From Ferdinandcohnia humi_A (GTDB taxonomy: Bacteria; Bacillota; Bacilli; Bacillales; Bacillaceae_L), in NCBI GenBank assembly GCA_047608075.1, contig JBLKRX010000003.1, forward strand, positions 164,749-228,748: a stretch of DNA of 64,000 bases, read 5' to 3'. Under the pieces are notes generated by a model. That model made no database searches and was not told where the DNA came from. It saw nothing but the letters and a program-made list of their open reading frames with translations. Positions 59,881 through 64,000 of this stretch are shown piece by piece. The translations under genes and the position numbers were made by a program. The first letter of the stretch is position 1. Each line of letters starts with the position of its first letter.

Positions 59881-60804
59881 ATGAATAAACCAAAATTAAA
59901 TCCTTACCTTATGTTAGCAATCGGAGCGCTTGCAGTTTCAAGTTCTGCAGTATTAGTAAAATTAGCAAATGCACCAGCACCAGTCACTGCGTTTTATAGA
60001 TTATTTTTCTCGGTCATAATCATGCTACCTCTTTTTGTATGGAAGTATCGGAAAGAACTCCGACTTATTTCAAAAAGAGATTGGTTATTTTCTGTTATAT
60101 CTGGTGTGTTTTTAGCTTTACACTTCATACTCTGGTTTGAATCCTTAGCCTATACTTCGGTAACAAGCTCTACAGTACTAGTTGCCATGCAGCCGGTATT
60201 TGCATTCATAGGGACGTATTTACTATTCAAAGAAAAAATTAGCTTAGGTGCTATATTAAGTACGGTCTTGGCACTTGGTGGAAGTTTAATTATTAGCTGG
60301 GGAGATTTTCAAATTAGTGGAATGGCTTTATATGGAGATCTTCTTGCCATTATCTCGTGTGTTATAGTAACGGTATATTATTTATTTGGGCAAACAGTTA
60401 GAAAAAGGCTTTCACTTGTGACATATACCTTTGTGGTATACACGATCAGCACAATTACATTATTTTTATATGTGGTGATATTACAATATCCTCTATTCAA
60501 TTATACAAGTAGTGATTGGACATACTTTATATTACTTGCGATTGTGCCTACCTTATTAGGTCACACTCTCTTTAATTGGTCACTAAAATGGGTGAGCACA
60601 TCCACCATTTCGGTTAGTATCTTATTTGAACCTGTTGGGGCGGCAATACTTGCATATTTTATCTTGGCAGAGAAAATACTCTTTACACAAGTTATCGGTG
60701 GTGTAATTATTGTTGTTGGTATTTGGCTATATTCGATAGGGGAAAGAAAACGGAATCGTGAACTTAAACTTAAACTTAAACTCTCTGAACAGAGTGCTAG
60801 CTAA
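59881..60804 (+). CDS. EamA-family (DMT) transporter
   Basis: The 307-residue protein has ten membrane helices in two EamA repeats: ALAVSSSAVLVKLANAPAPVTAFYRL in the first, then PTLLGHTLFNWSLKWVSTSTISVSILFEPVGAAILAYF in the second. It is a metabolite exporter of unknown substrate. ATG 59881 follows GAAGGGA; the 35-codon upstream extension contains the preceding terminator. The C-terminal tail is a run of Lys-Leu pairs encoded by CTTAAA repeats (60763-60782). Confidence 0.87.
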   Translation: MNKPKLNPYLMLAIGALAVSSSAVLVKLANAPAPVTAFYRLFFSVIIMLPLFVWKYRKELRLISKRDWLFSVISGVFLALHFILWFESLAYTSVTSSTVLVAMQPVFAFIGTYLLFKEKISLGAILSTVLALGGSLIISWGDFQISGMALYGDLLAIISCVIVTVYYLFGQTVRKRLSLVTYTFVVYTISTITLFLYVVILQYPLFNYTSSDWTYFILLAIVPTLLGHTLFNWSLKWVSTSTISVSILFEPVGAAILAYFILAEKILFTQVIGGVIIVVGIWLYSIGERKRNRELKLKLKLSEQSAS

Positions 60805-60810
60805 AAGAAA

Positions 60811-60856
60811 AAGCCTGTTCTTAAGTTACTTCGGAAACTTAATGAACGGGCTTTTT
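60811..60856 (+). terminator. EamA gene terminator
   Basis: AAGCCTGTTC (60811-60820) and GAACGGGCTT (60844-60853) with further pairing of TTAAGTT and AACTTAA around a CTTCGG loop, followed by TTTTGC. Confidence 0.75.
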
Positions 60857-60876
60857 GCTGTGGGCAATGGTAAACT

Positions 60877-61839
60877 TTATATTTTTTGGATTTTTTTTGT
60901 TACAAATAACGCAATAATTCCAAAGACAACTAAGATAACACCAAGAAGTAAGATGTTCGCATTAGGACTAGCTGTATCTGGAAGTCTATTTCCATAAACG
61001 CTAATACTCATTTCAGTTGCAAGAGTTGCGACAGTTAGAAGCTTTTCTCCTCTCTCGATAATGAAATCAGATGCAAGCATTTCCTCGGATACTCTGAGGT
61101 CTAATAGGAATTCATCGTTTTGTCGATAGAGTTCTATTAGTAAGTCAGCACCATCTAATGTATCCATTTCAACTAACTCATTATATGCTATTGCTTGCTT
61201 GGAGCTATTTTTTAATAAGTAATACTTTGGATTAAGTTCAAAAAGTTCTATCATCCTGTCGTAAATACCAAGTAACTCTTTACGTTGATTAGAGGTTAAA
61301 TTCGCTGATTCATTATAAGAAAAATATTGTTCTAGGTTTGCGTTAATTGAGTTCATTTGCTGTTCAAGATTTACATCATTCAAACTTAAAAAGTGCATAA
61401 ATAAGCTGTCAATTTCATCTTCATTTAATCCAATTTCGGAAAGCATTCTTTCAGCTTCAACAAGTACTTCCGCGTGATTCAGATAAAAACTAACAGTAGT
61501 ATCGAGGTCCTTGATGAACAAATAGTCATTAACGGTTTCACCAAGTCCACCAAGTATATTGTTTAGTTCATCTTCACTTATATTATGTTTTGATAATAAT
61601 GTATGTAATGTATTTTGGGTAATAGGTTCTCCTAAATATGCTACCAATTCATTAACTGATTCAAAATCATTTAAAGAGAGGTCATAGACTGATAAATAGT
61701 CTGCTAATTTTTCTTCTGTTATACCAGTTTCCTTTGTAAAGTTTTCAAGATCAACTTTTGCCACCTTAGCAAACGAGAAATTAGCAAAAAAGGTAAGTTG
61801 TATTACACACATAAAACCAATAATAAAAAACTTTTTCAT
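60877..61839 (-). CDS. LPDTA cell-wall-anchored acidic surface protein
   Basis: The 320-residue protein has a signal peptide (residues 1-24, MKKFFIIGFMCVIQLTFF), an acidic helical ectodomain with repeated ITEEKLADYL/ISEDELNNIL/LNEDEIDSL motifs, and a C-terminal sorting signal. The sorting signal comprises LPDTA (286-290), a hydrophobic helix and the tail KKIQKI. LPDTA/S is the substrate signal of the SrtD-class sortase in Bacillus (as in YfkN and YhcR). It resembles the group named processed acidic surface protein. GGAGGAAGAGG precedes the ATG. No sortase gene is in the window. Confidence 0.85.
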   Translation of the reverse strand: MKKFFIIGFMCVIQLTFFANFSFAKVAKVDLENFTKETGITEEKLADYLSVYDLSLNDFESVNELVAYLGEPITQNTLHTLLSKHNISEDELNNILGGLGETVNDYLFIKDLDTTVSFYLNHAEVLVEAERMLSEIGLNEDEIDSLFMHFLSLNDVNLEQQMNSINANLEQYFSYNESANLTSNQRKELLGIYDRMIELFELNPKYYLLKNSSKQAIAYNELVEMDTLDGADLLIELYRQNDEFLLDLRVSEEMLASDFIIERGEKLLTVATLATEMSISVYGNRLPDTASPNANILLLGVILVVFGIIALFVTKKIQKI

Positions 61840-61954
61840 TCCTCTTCCTCCAAGCCGATATAGTCATAAATGTAGTATTTTCAACTTTTTCCAAATAATG
61901 CATGTAGAAGCGAACTTCAAGCAATTTTTGGATATAACTATGCTTTAAGAAGGA

Positions 61955-61993
61955 AAAGAAAAAAACTAAGCCTAGGAAAAACTATGGCTTAGT
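61955..61993 (-). terminator. Terminator of the sigma/anti-sigma operon
   Basis: ACTAAGCC (61965-61972) and GGCTTAGT (61986-61993). On the minus strand it is followed by TTTTTTTCTTTTCC. The anti-sigma stop codon lies in the stem. Confidence 0.75.
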
Positions 61994-62599
61994 AATTTTA
62001 AATGTTTTTGCTATTTCATGTATGATTTCTAAATCTCCATTATAAGTAGAACTACCAAAATATCCAGGTGTATTTGCGTGGAAATATACATCATAGATGA
62101 TATCCTGACCAGCGGGTTGAATTAAATAATGGACTGTTTGTATAGCATGCATTTGTTTTACATGGATGAGAATGCGTTGTGTTGGTTGTATAAAATCCTC
62201 AAGCATATCATTTTCATATATTCCAGGTTGTGAAAGTAACTCTTTCTTTCTGTCGTTTGTTATCTTATCAATTCCACCAACCACTGTGTCATCTTTAAGA
62301 AATACATGTTGGGATTTTCTTTCTACCATACGGATATCATCTGGAAGTCCAATTGAAAGTGAGTTCACATTTGAAGCATTATGCTCGTTCTGGTTAAAGA
62401 TAAGCTGGTAGGAAAAGATTCCGATACCCAAGGTTAGCATAACCATTATAATACCAGAGAGAATTGGCATAATAATTTTTTTGTGCGTACTTATACTATG
62501 TTTATTCGAATCAGTAATATAGCTCAAAATACGATTCTTTTGACTCTCACTCATTTTATGTCGAGGAAATGAGATTTCATTAAGATTGTGTTCTTTCAT
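61982..62599 (-). CDS. Putative anti-sigma factor, single-pass membrane protein
   Basis: The 205-residue protein has a cytoplasmic part of about 38 residues (FPRHKMSESQKNRILSYIT), one membrane helix (about 42-62) and a 140-residue external domain with IGLPDDIRMVERK and PAGQDIIYDVYFHA. It overlaps the sigma gene by 20 bp. It is the likely cognate anti-sigma factor by position and topology; I do not recognise a defined domain. ATG 62599 follows GTGAGG; an ATG seven codons earlier is possible. Confidence 0.72.
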   Translation of the reverse strand: MKEHNLNEISFPRHKMSESQKNRILSYITDSNKHSISTHKKIIMPILSGIIMVMLTLGIGIFSYQLIFNQNEHNASNVNSLSIGLPDDIRMVERKSQHVFLKDDTVVGGIDKITNDRKKELLSQPGIYENDMLEDFIQPTQRILIHVKQMHAIQTVHYLIQPAGQDIIYDVYFHANTPGYFGSSTYNGDLEIIHEIAKTFKITKP

Positions 62600-63119
62600 G
62601 AACTTTTGCCTCACTTTCATTAATGACTAACTTCTTTTGTAAAGCCTTTAATGCCCTATGAAATGTTAAGTTAACTTTAGACGGTGACCATCCAAGAATA
62701 GTGGCAGTCTCTTCTACACTAAGTTCCAATATTAGGCGTGAAAGTAATACATCCTTATAGGTTTGTTTTAAAGTATGAATTGTATTGTGAATTTCAAATA
62801 ACATTTCGTCTTTTAAAATTGTTTCTTCTGGACTAGAAAAATCTATAGGATTTGATTTCAGAGGTAATAAATCAAAGGAGAAAAATTTTAAAAGCTTCTT
62901 ACGGCGACTTTTATCTACTACTAAATTTCGTGCGATGGTAAATAACCATGTTTTTGGATTTGCTCGCTCTTCATAGGTTGAAAACGACTTAAATGCTCTC
63001 AGGAATACCTCTTGTACATAATCCTCAACATCTTTTGACCCTGTATAATAAATTAGAAAGTTGTACACATCATCGCCATAAGAATAAAACCACTCTTCAA
63101 TTTGTTGTGTTGGATCCAA
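62580..63119 (-). CDS. ECF sigma factor, SigX-like
   Basis: The 179-residue group 4 sigma factor has region 2 at about 10-75 (DVEDYVQEVFLRAFKSF and KTWLFTIARNLVVDKSRR) and region 4 at about 110-165 (LSVEETATILGWSPSKVNLTFHRALKAL). It resembles SigX of B. subtilis in overall layout and in the KTWLxxIARxxxxDxxR stretch. The start is a TTG at 63119, six bases after AGGAGGTG. The upstream ECF-type promoter suggests autoregulation. Targets are expected in envelope modification. Confidence 0.88.
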   Translation of the reverse strand: MDPTQQIEEWFYSYGDDVYNFLIYYTGSKDVEDYVQEVFLRAFKSFSTYEERANPKTWLFTIARNLVVDKSRRKKLLKFFSFDLLPLKSNPIDFSSPEETILKDEMLFEIHNTIHTLKQTYKDVLLSRLILELSVEETATILGWSPSKVNLTFHRALKALQKKLVINESEAKVHERTQS

Positions 63120-63152
63120 CTAATGCACCTCCTAAAGAATCAATTTATATAA

Positions 63153-63180
63153 TAGACGAATTAGATAACTATTTCTTTCA
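63153..63180 (-). promoter_or_regulatory. ECF-type promoter of the SigX-like operon
   Basis: On the minus strand TGAAAG (63180-63175), a 16-bp spacer and CGTCTA (63158-63153). The CGTC -10 and AAAG/AAAC -35 match SigX/SigW/SigM-class promoters. It ends 34 bp before the TTG start. Confidence 0.65.
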
Positions 63181-63242
63181 CATTTCATAAAAAATACTGG
63201 ATTCCAAATAAGTATGGCATCCAGTAATTATAGAAGAAAGGA

Positions 63243-63440
63243 TTAATAGAAAGAACTCGCGAAAAAACTGAAAACAAAAGCAAAAATAATACATCCAAGA
63301 AATGTAACAAAGGTACTACCATCAACTTTACCCTCTGTATTACTTATTTTTAAGCCTTCCATATATACGTACAAAAATAGGAATAAACACATCACTAATG
63401 ATATAACCATTCCTACAGCATGGAGAAAATCAAAAAACAA
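63243..63440 (-). CDS. Small two-helix membrane protein
   Basis: The 65-residue product has two membrane helices (about 7-28 and 44-64) separated by a hydrophilic loop (MEGLKISNTEGKVDGS). It starts at a TTG (63440) seven bases after AAAGGAGGT, a strong site. It lies between the ECF operon and the rRNA operon, on the minus strand, in its own unit. The function is unknown. Confidence 0.65.
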   Translation of the reverse strand: MFFDFLHAVGMVISLVMCLFLFLYVYMEGLKISNTEGKVDGSTFVTFLGCIIFAFVFSFFASSFY

Positions 63441-63696
63441 ACTAGTTACCTCCTTTTTGAATCTTTAATAGAATATATGAGTCAATCTAGTAAATATGAT
63501 AAAAATTAATAGAGAAAATATTAGAAAGTATAAATACGAAACGAATTTGGTTGTCTTAAGTAATAGACTAAATAGAGAAGTTATTACGATAAAGTTATAT
63601 GGCGAATAATAATTTTAATATGATAATGCTAAGTGAGAGAGAATATTGCAAAGATACCTAGTAGAAGAAATAACAAACTTTTTTTCAAAAAAAGGA

Positions 63697-63725
63697 TTGA
63701 AAAAGGGGGAAATCCGTGGTATATT
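63697..63725 (+). promoter_or_regulatory. rrn promoter P1
   Basis: TTGAAA (63697-63702), 17-bp spacer, TATATT (63720-63725). It is the upstream one of two tandem promoters before 16S rRNA. Confidence 0.7.
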
Positions 63726-63790
63726 AATTTTCGTCGCTGAAATATGTGACTGATATCGAGTGATAAAAAATAAATTTTTTTTAAAAATAG

Positions 63791-63819
63791 TTGACACTCG
63801 ATAATGTAAATGTTATATT
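63791..63819 (+). promoter_or_regulatory. rrn promoter P2
   Basis: TTGACA (63791-63796), 17-bp spacer, TATATT (63814-63819), preceded by an A/T-rich UP-like tract (63764-63786). The transcript start would be near 63826, about 100 nt before 16S. Confidence 0.85.
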
Positions 63820-63854
63820 AGAAAAGTCGCTTCTGAGCGATGAGTAAACAAAAA

Positions 63855-63873
63855 GTTCTTTGAAAACTGAACA
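63855..63873 (+). promoter_or_regulatory. rRNA leader boxA-like antitermination/processing element
   Basis: GTTCTTTGAAAACTGAACA is the sequence usually found in Bacillus rRNA leaders just before 16S; it includes the boxA-like CTTTGA core. Confidence 0.7.
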
Positions 63874-63925
63874 CAATACAAGCGTCAACGTTAATTCAAT
63901 TTAAATTATTGAGCAATCAATACTC

Positions 63926-64000
<75 letters not shown>

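Overview
The window looks like a chromosomal segment of an AT-rich, endospore-forming member of the Bacillaceae. Gene order from about 1 to 26.5 kb follows the Bacillus subtilis mrp-pbpD-kapD-kapB-yugE-yugF-alaRT-yugI-yugJ-pgi-yugN-yugO neighbourhood. There is an H-type small acid-soluble spore protein gene, ribosome binding sites are strong AAGGAGG-type, and GTG/TTG starts are common. The right edge enters an rRNA operon. I cannot name the species.

Layout. 1-5.1 kb: the Mrp multisubunit Na+/H+ antiporter operon (mrpA-E, minus strand; mrpE runs off the left edge). 5.1-13.8 kb: small membrane proteins, a class A PBP (pbpD), an MFS transporter, the sporulation-control genes kapD and kapB (no kinB), a LysM/NlpC-P60 cell-wall hydrolase and yugE. 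14-18.2 kb: a purine-type permease, yugF and alaR-alaT. 18.5-20.8 kb: an ECF sigma/anti-sigma pair with its own ECF-type promoter. 20.9-26.5 kb: yugI, yuzA, yugJ, pgi, yugN and the potassium channel yugO. 26.6-30.7 kb: small and poorly known genes (sspH, two tiny proteins, a glucosaminidase, a SIMPL protein).

31-46 kb is accessory metabolic territory: two TetR regulators, several alpha/beta hydrolases, an MFS exporter, a metallo-beta-lactamase-fold hydrolase, dehydrogenases and a flavin reductase. One TetR (40.8 kb) probably controls both its own operon and the exporter at 31 kb, because both promoters carry the same pair of CTAACG-type palindromes placed identically around the -10 box. The other TetR heads a hydrolase-MBL-SDR cluster.

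46-64 kb: cold-shock protein, DUF2804 and YitT-like genes, a DhaS-like aldehyde dehydrogenase, an ABC-F protein with a leader that reads as a transcription attenuator (tiny ORFs, antiterminator, terminator), an aminoglycoside/streptomycin-kinase-like gene with an apparent internal deletion, tRNA-Ala, a PlsY paralogue followed by a GNAT-aminotransferase fusion protein, a beta-propeller surface protein, an EamA transporter, an LPDTA cell-wall-anchored acidic protein, a SigX-like ECF sigma/anti-sigma operon, and tandem rrn promoters leading into 16S rRNA.

Intergenic DNA is rich in non-autonomous repeats: three elements sharing AGGCT-type terminal inverted repeats (two of them near-identical and in opposite orientation), one 226-bp element with TGTTCAAAA termini, a 170-bp dispersed pair, and a 52-bp tandem repeat. 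The strongest leads for undescribed biology are the PlsY/GNAT-aminotransferase pair, the ABC-F leader, and the two-site TetR regulon. All names come from reading the sequence and from memory of the families; no search was run.
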